A DNA stretch of 64,000 bases from Aeromicrobium sp. Leaf245 (GTDB taxonomy: Bacteria; Actinomycetota; Actinomycetes; Propionibacteriales; Nocardioidaceae), in the NCBI RefSeq assembly GCF_942548115.1, contig NZ_OW824151.1, forward strand, positions 124,001 through 188,000, read 5' to 3'. The position numbers and the translations under genes are program-made. Below the pieces are notes generated by a model. That model had not been told where the DNA came from and ran no database searches. It saw only the letters and a list, made by a program, of their open reading frames with translations. Below, piece after piece: positions 7,932-15,403 of this stretch (its first letter is position 1; each line of letters starts with the position of its first letter).

Positions 7932-8174
7932 GTGCTCGAGGCGTTGGCCGAGTGCGGGCCGATGACCGCCGCGCAGATAGCGGACTGCTGGAAGGACCGG
8001 GACCCTTCCTTGCGACCGCTGGTCGTCCAGGCGTTGCCGTCCATGGTGTCGCAAAGCCTGTGGAAGCTGGACAACCTGGACCTGGTGCGTGCGGTCGACA
8101 AGGTCGTTGCCATCACCGCACTGGGACGCCAGCATCTGGGCGAGGAAGGTGGACACGATGGCACCAGCGGCTGA
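7932..8174 (+). CDS. Small winged-helix protein, probably N-terminally frameshifted
   Basis: This frame encodes a compact helix-turn-helix-like domain: VLEALAECGPMTAAQIADCW, then SMVSQSLWKLDNLDLVRAVD, then a beta wing ending in TALGRQHLGEE. It resembles MarR/ArsR-type winged helices but I cannot place it in a named family. No good start with a ribosome site exists in this frame; the GTG at 7932 is a placeholder. In the neighbouring frame a GTG at 7843 overlaps the preceding stop as GTGA and reads VTPTARSSATSRDHEHFGRIAGL, which would make a natural N-terminus. A single frameshift near 7905-7925 would join the two. It overlaps the next gene by 17 bases. Confidence 0.5.
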   Translation: MLEALAECGPMTAAQIADCWKDRDPSLRPLVVQALPSMVSQSLWKLDNLDLVRAVDKVVAITALGRQHLGEEGGHDGTSG

Positions 8175-8688
8175 AGACGTTGTGGTGGTGCCGATGACCG
8201 TGCAGGACTGGCCACACGTCGAGCGCATCTGCTCTGCTGGCATCGAAGCGGGCCATGCGACGTTCGAGTCGACAGCACCCACATGGGAGCAGTTCGACAG
8301 CTCCCGGCTGGTCGACCACCGCCTCGTCGCCGTGGCACCTGACGGGACGGTCGTGGGCTGGGCCGCGTGCGTGGCTGTGTCCGCACGTGCGGTGTACGCC
8401 GGCGTGGTCGAGCACTCGGTCTACGTCGCACTTGGTGTCCGCGGTACCGGCATCGGAGGGCTGCTGCTCGGCGCGCTCACGACCTCGACCGAACAAGCCG
8501 GCATCTGGACGATCCAGTCCAGTATCTTCACCGAGAACACCGCCAGCCTCAAGCTCCACGAACGCCATGGGTTCCGGACCATCGGCATCCGCGAACGCGT
8601 CGCCAAAGCCACCGTCGGCCCGGCGGCCGGACGCTGGCGCGACACGGTCCTGGTCGAACGCCGAAGCTCAGTCACGGGCAGCGACTGA
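8158..8688 (+). CDS. arsN1: Phosphinothricin/arsinothricin acetyltransferase-like GNAT (ArsN1-like)
   Basis: The 176-residue GNAT enzyme belongs to the PAT/Bar branch: WPHVERICSAGIEAGHATFE near the start, VVEHSVYVALGVRGTGIGG for acetyl-CoA binding, and TENTASLKLHERHGFRTIGI near the end. In that branch, Bar/PAT acetylates phosphinothricin and ArsN1 acetylates the arsenical antibiotic arsinothricin. The neighbouring arsenite carrier fragment favours the arsenic version, but sequence alone does not settle the substrate. The ATG at 8158 is preferred because AGGAAGGTGG lies at a suitable distance; an earlier ATG at 8089 lies inside the winged-helix gene. Confidence 0.8.
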   Translation: MAPAAEDVVVVPMTVQDWPHVERICSAGIEAGHATFESTAPTWEQFDSSRLVDHRLVAVAPDGTVVGWAACVAVSARAVYAGVVEHSVYVALGVRGTGIGGLLLGALTTSTEQAGIWTIQSSIFTENTASLKLHERHGFRTIGIRERVAKATVGPAAGRWRDTVLVERRSSVTGSD

Positions 8689-8790
8689 ACGTAGTGCCGC
8701 GTGCATCCAGCGCGAAGCTGCTGCCGAGACGTGAGGTGCGTCAACTGCAGGCCTCTGGATCCGCGAGCGGCACAGGAGCAGACTGAACGC

Positions 8791-8985
8791 ATGAGCGTTG
8801 TCCCGCGCAGAAGTGGCGCAGAACTGGCCAAGAACGACGCCATCGGCGAGGCGATCGTCCGTGCGGTGGAAAAGGCCCACTTCGGCGACATCCTCGCTGC
8901 GAGGGGCATCACGACCGTCGCGTTAGACGAGGACGGACGCATGGTCGAGTACCGGCCCGATGGCGGCACCACCGTCCTGAGCTGA
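8791..8985 (+). CDS. Small hypothetical protein
   Basis: This 64-residue frame starts at an ATG with AGGAG about 15 bases upstream. It contains a predicted helix (AELAKNDAIGEAIVRAVEKA) followed by short strands (ITTVALDEDGRMVEYRPDGG). Codon third positions are G/C-rich as in real genes. I do not recognise the family. The helix followed by a small sheet would suit an antitoxin or small regulator, but nothing shows this. It lies between the acetyltransferase and a DUF2384-like gene inside the accessory region. Confidence 0.5.
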   Translation: MSVVPRRSGAELAKNDAIGEAIVRAVEKAHFGDILAARGITTVALDEDGRMVEYRPDGGTTVLS

Positions 8986-8989
8986 GTCC

Positions 8990-9448
8990 GTGTCCACTGA
9001 GTCTGTCGGTGGCCGGAGCCACGATGGAACGGTGACCGACCCGACTGAGAAGTGGCACCAAGCGTTTCGTGACTTCCAGGCGCGTCTGCTTGAGTCCGGT
9101 GCACTGGACCTCGAAGCGCTGCGGTCCCGTCGGGACGACTCCAGCATCGCCACCACCGCAGCCTGGGCGCGGAGCCAAGGAAGCGCCGTCTTGGTCCTCG
9201 TTGACGCCGGTGGTCCCGTCTACCCGGCTTTCCAGTTCACGGATACCGGCGACCTACGACCCGAACTGTCTCCACACGTAGCCCTCCTCCGGGACGCTGG
9301 ACTGTCGCCATGGATGACCTGGGCTTGGCTCACTGAACCCGCCGCTCTGCTGTCCGGCCACATCCCGGAGCAGGTGCTGGTCTCCGACCCGCGCCGTGGC
9401 GGTCGAGCGGTCCAGCGGCGCGCAGATCGACATCGCGCCGTGGGGTGA
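8990..9448 (+). CDS. Xre/MbcA/ParS-type (DUF2384-like) protein, likely frameshifted near its end
   Basis: The 152-residue product has a helical N-terminal half (AFRDFQARLLESGALDLEAL, IATTAAWARSQGSAVLVLVD). The later part, VYPAFQFTDTGDLRPELSPH, then WMTWAWLTEPAALLSGHIPEQ and SDP, resembles the toxin-binding domain of MbcA/ParS antitoxins (W..WL..P...L.G..P....DP). After SDPRR the frame turns basic and stops. One base removed near 9392 would continue as RAVAVERSSGAQIDIAPWG to about 9543. No RES-type toxin partner is next to it. An internal GTG at 9032 is an alternative start. Assignment is tentative. Confidence 0.5.
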   Translation: MSTESVGGRSHDGTVTDPTEKWHQAFRDFQARLLESGALDLEALRSRRDDSSIATTAAWARSQGSAVLVLVDAGGPVYPAFQFTDTGDLRPELSPHVALLRDAGLSPWMTWAWLTEPAALLSGHIPEQVLVSDPRRGGRAVQRRADRHRAVG

Positions 9449-9822
9449 GCGGTACCTACCCTCGCGACGGTCCGCACTTGAGGGCTCCCCCTTCCAGACC
9501 TGGGCGTGGACGAGCCACCGTCGCTCGGTCGAGGCACGACATTGAAGCGACGGATTCCCGTGGCTTACAAGAGGTTCTTCACATCCCCGGCAACGGCAAG
9601 CTCCAAGCCCCGTGCAGCAGCGGGTGCCGCCCTGACGGCTTGTCGGACTGGACCTAGCAACTCTTCCTACTCCAGTAGCTCAGCGGCGGACAGCAAGCCG
9701 TCGTCCGACCGGTGGGCGCAGTGACTCGGCCGCACAAACTCGGCTGATGCTCCAGCGCAGAGTTCGTCCGCTTTCGGCCGTGCGCGATTGAGAAGCGTCA
9801 GACGTCCGGGACGAGTCCGGTC
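9449..9822 (+). other. Gene-poor 374-base interval
   Basis: No convincing complete gene is visible. The first 95 bases hold the out-of-frame continuation of the DUF2384-like protein. The rest has several short overlapping frames on both strands with no ribosome site and no recognisable motif. The interval leads into the recombinase-like gene and may hold its promoter, but I see no clear -35/-10 pair. Confidence 0.5.
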
Positions 9823-12156
9823 ATGAACGAATTCCCCGGAGAGCTCACACCCACCCCTGGCGCAGGCCCCGTTCCGTCTGGAGGGAGGGTTCCGAACGAA
9901 GTAAGCCGGATGGTGACGGCGTACAAGCCGCGACTGCTTGACGCAGCAGCCTGGGCCCTCGCAGGCGAGATCGTCCGCGACTGTGTCCTGGCCGCGAAAC
10001 CGCAGACGGTCAACGCGGCTCGTCTTCAGCTGCAGAACCTCGTCGGGTATCTGGCGGGCCCATCTGAATGGGACCGATCCACGACTCCAGACCTGTCCGT
10101 GCTGCTGACGGAGGGCCGTATCCGTGACGCGTACTCCGACCCCAGCCTCGGCGCGAAGTCCACCCGACGCGCGCGCATCGAGTCCCTGGGCACGTCTGCG
10201 CGCGCCATCGGCGTGCGTGAGAAGCTCGCTCCGAAGCGAGCCGTCCTAGACCTGACAGCGACCAGCCCGACCTTCGATTTCCCACCGGTCCCGAACGCGC
10301 CTCAGGCACAGGCCGCCACCAAGGTCCGCCAGCGCATCAAGCAGTACACGCCTCGTCGGCTCGACGGGGCGAAGTGGAAGCTGGCCGGACCGGCGGTATG
10401 GACTCTGGTGACCGCTTCGATGCCGACGACCATCGACGCCGTTGATCAACGTGTCAGCGCGTTGGTGGGTTTCCTATGCGACGTCCGCGTTTGGAGCGGC
10501 ACGACTACCCCGGTCCTGGACGAGCTGGTGACGGTCAAGAACATCACAGCCCACATCCAACGGACGCCGTTCAAGAGCCAGCACGCGAAAGCCCACCACC
10601 AGAAGACTTTGCTCGCGCTAGGGCGCGCCCAAGGAACCGTCCCGGTCGACGCCCCGCTTCGCAGCCGGTCGAAGGTCTACGACCCGTTCCTGGCATCGCT
10701 CGTGATGCTCCCGGTGCCGGTCAGTTCCCTCGCAGCGGCGCGGCGCCTGGCCGAGCCACCGCTGGTCGGGAAGTTCACGTTGGACTACATCGCGCAGAAC
10801 ATCGCCGAAGCCCGAGATGTCACTGCACAGGGCATGGCGGGCAGCACGGTCTGGGGTGCCGACGCTCTGGTGGCGTTGGCCGAGGTAAGCGACCATCCCC
10901 TGGGGGTAACCGTGACCACCTCCTCCGCAGCCGGATCCTCTCCGGTCTCGAAGGCACCCAAGTCCCGCCGTGCACTTCTCGCCGCGGCCACCGACGCCCA
11001 CGCACGTGCCACGCGGGCAGCGACCGTCGAGGAAGAAGGAACGCGCGCCGTTCTTCCCGATTCGTCTGCCGTCAGCGACGACGTACGTGCGGCGGTCGCC
11101 AGGTACGTCCCGCTCTTCAAGGCACAGCGCGGCGTGTGGGACACCAACCGCGACGTGGCCGAGCGCCTCGTCTACGCCTACCAGCCCAGCAGCTCCCGCA
11201 ACGCCCAGAACATCTGCGCGAACGTGAGCCCGTTCCTCTACTGGCACGCCACCCGCGGCAGCCGCGACCCGAAGCGCCCACTCGACCTGAACGGCATGTT
11301 CGAGTCCGACACCATCGAGGCCTACCTGGCTGCGTCGTCGTGGTCCGACGCGTCCCGGAGCGGCGCCCGGTCAGTGCTTCGACGCATCAACAAGAAGCTT
11401 CACCCGCACCGCGCACCCGTCTCGTTGTCCCACCAGGAGGTTGGCGCCCCCTACACGCAGGCCGAGTGCGAGGAGTTCGTCCGGTTGGCATGGCACCAGC
11501 CAAGCCTGCAGTCCCAACGCAGGCTCGCGTTCGTCTTCGCGCTCGCACTCGGCGCCGGGCTGGACGCCCAGGACCTGCGCGGGGTGCGTCGCTGCCACAT
11601 CAGCACCGTCATGGTGGCCGGCACCCAGATCACCGTCGTCACCGTCGCCGGTAGCGGCAACCGGTCACGCACCGTTCCCGTGCGGACCGCCTACGTGCCG
11701 CTGCTGGAACGCGCTCTCGCAGCCCACGATGCGCATGGCCTCAGCGGCGACGCGCTGGTGGTGTCGGACGTCGCCACCACCATCAACATGGTCTCGCGAG
11801 TGGTGGGTCGCGCGAAGGCCGAGGGCAAGACCTACACGATCAAGACCGCCAGGCTCCGGCACACCTGGCTGGTCGCTGTCATGAGCTCACCTGTCGCACT
11901 CGCCGACCTTCTCCAAGCCGCGGGCCTGCGCTCGGCACGCACGCTCACCGACCTGCTCCAGTACTGCCCACCGGCCGATCACGATGATGTGGCGCTCGCG
12001 CTGGGATCCTCCCGGCCAACTCCGACGGCCTGCAGGAGACCGTCGACGTCATCGAGGCGCGCCACCTCACACCCAACCCCATCGCCGAGATCCTTTCGGA
12101 CCGAGCGTTCTCCTTCTCCGTCGTCGAGAACTGGGCCAAGGTCCTGTCGGACCTAG
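9823..12156 (+). CDS. Tyrosine-recombinase-like protein with three core-binding-like repeats and degenerate catalytic site
   Basis: The frame has 777 codons. Three similar helical units occur at about residues 34-133 (YKPRLLDAAAW...LVGYLAG), 175-272 (YTPRRLDGAKW...LVGFLCD) and 428-540 (YVPLFKAQRGVWD...VSPFLYW), resembling integrase core-binding domains. Residues 545-716 resemble a tyrosine recombinase catalytic domain. However, the Arg-I box reads GAGLDAQDLRGV, with Asp at the Arg position, and box II reads TARLRHTW with Ala for His. The third-box His is also lost; only R679 and Y714 seem retained. From about residue 728 the sequence turns Ser/Arg/Pro-rich and looks out of frame. It is probably a non-catalytic or decayed mobile-element protein. 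The start is uncertain (ATG 9823 or 9910). Confidence 0.65.
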   Translation: MNEFPGELTPTPGAGPVPSGGRVPNEVSRMVTAYKPRLLDAAAWALAGEIVRDCVLAAKPQTVNAARLQLQNLVGYLAGPSEWDRSTTPDLSVLLTEGRIRDAYSDPSLGAKSTRRARIESLGTSARAIGVREKLAPKRAVLDLTATSPTFDFPPVPNAPQAQAATKVRQRIKQYTPRRLDGAKWKLAGPAVWTLVTASMPTTIDAVDQRVSALVGFLCDVRVWSGTTTPVLDELVTVKNITAHIQRTPFKSQHAKAHHQKTLLALGRAQGTVPVDAPLRSRSKVYDPFLASLVMLPVPVSSLAAARRLAEPPLVGKFTLDYIAQNIAEARDVTAQGMAGSTVWGADALVALAEVSDHPLGVTVTTSSAAGSSPVSKAPKSRRALLAAATDAHARATRAATVEEEGTRAVLPDSSAVSDDVRAAVARYVPLFKAQRGVWDTNRDVAERLVYAYQPSSSRNAQNICANVSPFLYWHATRGSRDPKRPLDLNGMFESDTIEAYLAASSWSDASRSGARSVLRRINKKLHPHRAPVSLSHQEVGAPYTQAECEEFVRLAWHQPSLQSQRRLAFVFALALGAGLDAQDLRGVRRCHISTVMVAGTQITVVTVAGSGNRSRTVPVRTAYVPLLERALAAHDAHGLSGDALVVSDVATTINMVSRVVGRAKAEGKTYTIKTARLRHTWLVAVMSSPVALADLLQAAGLRSARTLTDLLQYCPPADHDDVALALGSSRPTPTACRRPSTSSRRATSHPTPSPRSFRTERSPSPSSRTGPRSCRT

Positions 12157-12962
12157 GCGTCATGCAGGTCATGGACATGCACGACAACGACCGTGGCGCT
12201 CGCCCCCACCCGACGGACGGCTACGTCATGATCGACGGCTGGCCGCACGCCGCGTCCATCCCTGACCACCTGGTACGAATCGCCCGACCGACCAACCTCT
12301 CCGTGGGACCGGCACGGAAGAACGCCACGAAGCGCAAGAAGGCCAAGCGCGCGGCGCTCGTCGCTGAGGTCACGAAGTTCCGCGCACTCATTGCCGAGCG
12401 CGCCACCTACCGCTTCGAGCGCCACGGCAAGACTGCCGGCGGCAACTACCGGTACGAGTCGCCCGCCAGAGCGGGAAAGCTCCGCTGCGCCGGCTACCCC
12501 GAGTCGCTCCACCTGCCCGCCGACACACCCGAGTGCGTCCACCCCGCCGGGCAGCCCATTCCCAAGGCCTGTCGTCAGAGGACCATCACGGTCTCGGAGA
12601 ACGTCGGTCTCAAGCTTCGCCAGGAGCTGTACTGGGGCTCCGACGAGTGGATCGAGTCCTACGCCCGGCGCAGCCGCGTGGAGTCGAGCTTCGGCCTGCT
12701 CAAGGCATCAGACGGCGGCGGCATCAAGCGCGGCTGGACCCTCCACACCGGACTCATCCGCACCACGCTGCTCCTCGCCCTCCAAGTCACGGCCTCCAAC
12801 CTCAGGGTCCTGCTGAGCTGGGCCAAGCGCAACGGATGGACGGCCGACCCACTCACCAAGGTGGACCTCACGGACCACGGCTTCATCGAAGCCGGAGCTG
12901 ACGGCCTGCCCCTCACCGAAGCGACCACCGGCCCTCCCCGCGAGGACCAAACAGCCGCCTGA
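11988..12962 (+). pseudogene. 5'-truncated DDE-transposase-like remnant
   Basis: This frame is open from 11988 with no start signal and carries coherent protein from about 12003: GILPANSDGLQETVDVIEAR, then IAEILSDRAFSFSVVENWAK, then GYVMIDGWPHA. It continues with a basic stretch, a Cys/His region (LRCAGY...ECVHPAG) and the C-terminal block RRSRVESSFGLLK followed by a hydrophobic helix. The Asp of LSDRAFS and the Glu of RVESSFG could be the second and third residues of a DDE site. The part with the first Asp is missing. A start at 12162 would discard obviously conserved sequence, so I treat this as a truncated gene joined out of frame to the recombinase-like gene. Confidence 0.6.
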
Positions 12963-13144
12963 ACGCGGCGACCACCTGCACAACCTGACGACCCGCACGA
13001 CCCAGCCCGACGGCCCTTGGCCCGAGGGCTACACGTGTTGCTGAGCAAAGGCTAGGGACCGAGACGAGCCCGCTCTCGACGCAATCGCACGGGCCAACAC
13101 AGCGACTGCCGGCGCCAACCAGTGCCAAGAAGCTCCCGAAAGCA

Positions 13145-13183
13145 CGAAACTCCGCCCAGATCAACATCTGGGGCGGAGTTTCG
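13145..13183 (+). terminator. Strong hairpin, likely bidirectional terminator
   Basis: CGAAACTCCGCCC pairs with GGGCGGAGTTTCG, the stem extending with AGAT/ATCT around a short loop. It lies 183 bases after the transposase remnant and 38 bases beyond the 3' end of tRNA-Ser. It could stop transcription from both the island and the tRNA gene. There is no long U tract, as is common in high-GC actinobacteria. Confidence 0.65.
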
Positions 13184-13220
13184 TCACTTACTAGGGCACA
13201 GTTGTGTAAGTACCCCTCGG

Positions 13221-13307
13221 CGGTGGCGGTGGGATTTGAACCCACGGTGGGTTTGACCCCACACATCATTTCGAGTGATGCACCTTCGGCCGCTCGGACA
13301 CGCCACC
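13221..13307 (-). tRNA. tRNA-Ser(CGA)
   Basis: The minus strand gives an 87-base cloverleaf. The acceptor stem is GGTGGCG paired with CGCCACC with discriminator G. The D arm starts GTCCGAGCGGCCGAAGG. The anticodon stem-loop is GCATCA-CTCGAAA-TGATGT with anticodon CGA. A long variable arm of the class II type (TGTGGGGTCAAACCCACC region) and a T-arm GGGTTCAAATCCC follow. Anticodon CGA reads UCG serine codons. CCA is not encoded. The 3' end faces the metal-resistance island, the usual arrangement for integration into a tRNA gene. Confidence 0.93.
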
Positions 13308-13350
13308 GCGGGGTACCTTACCGGACCACCGCAGGGCGACCGCAGCGAGG

Positions 13351-14337
13351 TCAGCGGGCGATCGGGGCCGTGCCGGAGGTCAGCGGGGTCGCCTTGTGGG
13401 CCTTCCACGCGGCGTCGCCGACCTCGGCGACGATGGTCACGAGCGCACCCACCACGATGCCGAGGTTCACGTACTCGAGCACCTGCGAGCTCATGCCCAC
13501 GGCGTCGACGAAGGCGGGGTTGAACAGCGACTCGTCCCACGCCAGCCAGGCGACCGGCAGGGCGAACGCGGCGGACACGACGGCCATCGCACCCACGAGC
13601 GGCCACGTCCAGCGGCCGACCCGGTAGCGCCACACCTCGAGCGCGATGTTCAGCACGAGCACCCCGATGAGGAACGGCAGCCAGCCGGACCACAGGTCGG
13701 GGTCGAGCACCGCGACGTCGTCGCCGTCAGGGCCCTGTACCCAGCTGCGGAAGTTCTGGCCGATCAGCACCATGATGAAGAAGGCGATGAACACGATCGA
13801 CGCCACCGTGTCGACCAGGGAGACGTCGCGCTCCTGCGGCGCCTCGGGCAGGGAGTCGACGGTCCAGCCCGGCAGGCCGGGGTCGATGTCGACCCGCTCG
13901 AGGATCGCGAACGTGAGGGTCGTCCAGAAGGCCACGTGCAGCGCCACCTGGATCCCAGCCGCCACGCCGTCGCCGATCGCGGACGCCGCGTCGGGCTCGG
14001 TGATCAGGCTGACCGCCGCCACCACGACCGCGACCGTCGCCGGGATCCAGGCCAGCAGCCTGAGCAGCAGGCGCCAGTAGGTGAGGAAGTAGCGCGGGCC
14101 GATCAGGTGCAGCGGTCGGTCGGCGTACTGCGCGGCGAGCAGGCCCGGGTCGCCGAGCTCGGTGAGCACACCACGCTCCGCGCCGGCCTCGGGCTCGCCG
14201 GCGTCCGTGCGCGCCTCGACCATGTCGGCGATCGACGCTCGCAGCTCGCGGCCGATGTCGTCGCGTCGGTCCTCGGGCACCGAGCGCAGCACGGCGTGCA
14301 CGTAGCGGTCGGTCAGGGTGGTCGTCTGGGTGGTCAT
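13351..14337 (-). CDS. PadR-partner membrane protein
   Basis: The 328-residue protein has a soluble N-terminal part of about 75 residues (DRYVHAVLRSVPEDRRDDIG, a DUF1700/permease-prefix-like helix bundle). About seven hydrophobic segments follow, between residues 95 and 310. This pattern (HAAS-like domain plus membrane segments) is typical of proteins encoded next to PadR regulators. No catalytic motif is visible. The ATG at 14337 overlaps the stop of the PadR gene as ATGA, so the two are co-translated. A role in envelope stress or signalling is suggested only by analogy. Confidence 0.8.
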   Translation of the reverse strand: MTTQTTTLTDRYVHAVLRSVPEDRRDDIGRELRASIADMVEARTDAGEPEAGAERGVLTELGDPGLLAAQYADRPLHLIGPRYFLTYWRLLLRLLAWIPATVAVVVAAVSLITEPDAASAIGDGVAAGIQVALHVAFWTTLTFAILERVDIDPGLPGWTVDSLPEAPQERDVSLVDTVASIVFIAFFIMVLIGQNFRSWVQGPDGDDVAVLDPDLWSGWLPFLIGVLVLNIALEVWRYRVGRWTWPLVGAMAVVSAAFALPVAWLAWDESLFNPAFVDAVGMSSQVLEYVNLGIVVGALVTIVAEVGDAAWKAHKATPLTSGTAPIAR

Positions 14338-14675
14338 GGCAGATGCCCTTCCGTGAGGGACTCGATGGAGGTGCGTACGGCGTCGAGGTCGGCCAGCAGC
14401 GCGGCGAGGAGCTGCTCGCCGTCGCGGCTCGTCCGGTAGACCTTGCGGGGCCGGGACTCGGTGGTGTCCCACTCGCTCGTCAGCAGGCCCTGGTCCTCGA
14501 GACGCCGCAGCAGCGGGTAGAGCGTGTTGGCGTCGACGCTGAAGCCGGCGTCGGCGAGGGTCTGCAGCAGGCCGTAGCCGTAGCCGGGCTCGCGCAGGGC
14601 GGCGAGGCTGGCCACCACGACGGTGCCGCGGCGCAGCTCCTGCAGGTGGGTGCGGAGGTGGTCGGCCCGGGTCAT
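14334..14675 (-). CDS. PadR-family transcriptional regulator
   Basis: This 113-residue winged-helix protein has the PadR hallmark pattern: LREPGYGYGLLQTLADAGFS, then DANTLYPLLRRLEDQGLLTS, then RPRKVYRTSRDGEQLL, with a short C-terminal dimerisation helix. PadR proteins usually repress their own operon and the coupled membrane-protein gene. A perfect palindrome at 14686-14704, just ahead of the start, is the likely binding site. It diverges from the kinase gene at 14761. Confidence 0.92.
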   Translation of the reverse strand: MTRADHLRTHLQELRRGTVVVASLAALREPGYGYGLLQTLADAGFSVDANTLYPLLRRLEDQGLLTSEWDTTESRPRKVYRTSRDGEQLLAALLADLDAVRTSIESLTEGHLP

Positions 14676-14685
14676 GCCGTCACAT

Positions 14686-14704
14686 TACTGTGTGACACAC
14701 AGTA
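14686..14704. promoter_or_regulatory. Palindromic operator upstream of padR
   Basis: TACTGTGTGACACACAGTA has 9-base perfect arms around one central base. It lies 11 bases upstream of the padR start codon, where it would cover the promoter of padR and possibly of the divergent kinase gene. Autoregulatory PadR sites are typically such TGTGTGACACACA-like dyads. The assignment rests on position and symmetry. Confidence 0.7.
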
Positions 14705-14760
14705 TGTCTAGATCACACATCATCGTGCTTCGGACGGCTGCCGGTGAGCGATGCGGGAGA

Positions 14761-15399
14761 ATGCCGGACGTGGACCTCGACGACCTCGCCGCGCGCGTCA
14801 CCCGCCTGGCCGACGCCGCTGCGGGACCCCGCGTGCTGGTCGGCGTCGTCGGCGCCCCGGGCAGCGGCAAGTCCACGCTCGCGAAGCGGCTGGCCAACCG
14901 GCTCACCGCCGACGGCTGGCCGGCCGTGCGCGTGCCGATGGACGGCTTCCACCTGGCCGACCTCGCCCTCGCCGAACGCCGCCTGCTCGACCGCAAGGGC
15001 GCTCCGGAGACGTTCGACGCGCACGGCTACCTGAACCTGCTCCGACGCCTGCGCGCCGAGACCGGCAACGACGTGCTGGCCCCTGGCTTCGAGCGGGACC
15101 TCGAGCAGCCGATCGCCGCCTCGATCACCGTGGCACCGTCGCACCGTGTCGTCGTGACCGAGGGCAACTACCTGCTCGACGACGCCGACCCGTGGCCCGC
15201 GGTGCGCGCCGAGCTGGACGAGGTCTGGTTCGTCGACCTCGACGACGGTCGTCGTCGGTCGCGCCTCGTGGACCGCCACGTCAAGCACGGCAAGACCCGC
15301 GAGGCGGCACAGGCGTGGGTCGACGAGGTGGACGAGCCCAACGCGCGGCGGGTGCTGGCCCGGAGCGGGACTGCCGACCTCGTCGTCCCGTCGCCCTGA
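14761..15399 (+). CDS. Nucleoside/nucleotide kinase family protein (uridine-kinase-like)
   Basis: The 212-residue P-loop kinase has Walker A GAPGSGKST at residues 31-39. The PRK/uridine kinase-like motif MDGFHLAD follows, with a Walker B-like VVVTEGNYLL and a C-terminal RHVKHGKTREAAQAWVDEVD lid. Family members phosphorylate nucleosides, fructose or pantothenate-like alcohols; the acceptor here cannot be told. The ATG at 14761 follows a GGGAGA. It is a single gene divergent from padR and convergent with the next membrane gene 4 bases away. Confidence 0.85.
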   Translation: MPDVDLDDLAARVTRLADAAAGPRVLVGVVGAPGSGKSTLAKRLANRLTADGWPAVRVPMDGFHLADLALAERRLLDRKGAPETFDAHGYLNLLRRLRAETGNDVLAPGFERDLEQPIAASITVAPSHRVVVTEGNYLLDDADPWPAVRAELDEVWFVDLDDGRRRSRLVDRHVKHGKTREAAQAWVDEVDEPNARRVLARSGTADLVVPSP

Positions 15400-15403
15400 C
15401 CGC

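Noticed and set aside
12162-12962. Treating the transposase-like gene as complete from the ATG at 12162
   Set aside because: Coherent conserved sequence extends upstream in the same frame to about 12003 without a start, so this ATG is internal.
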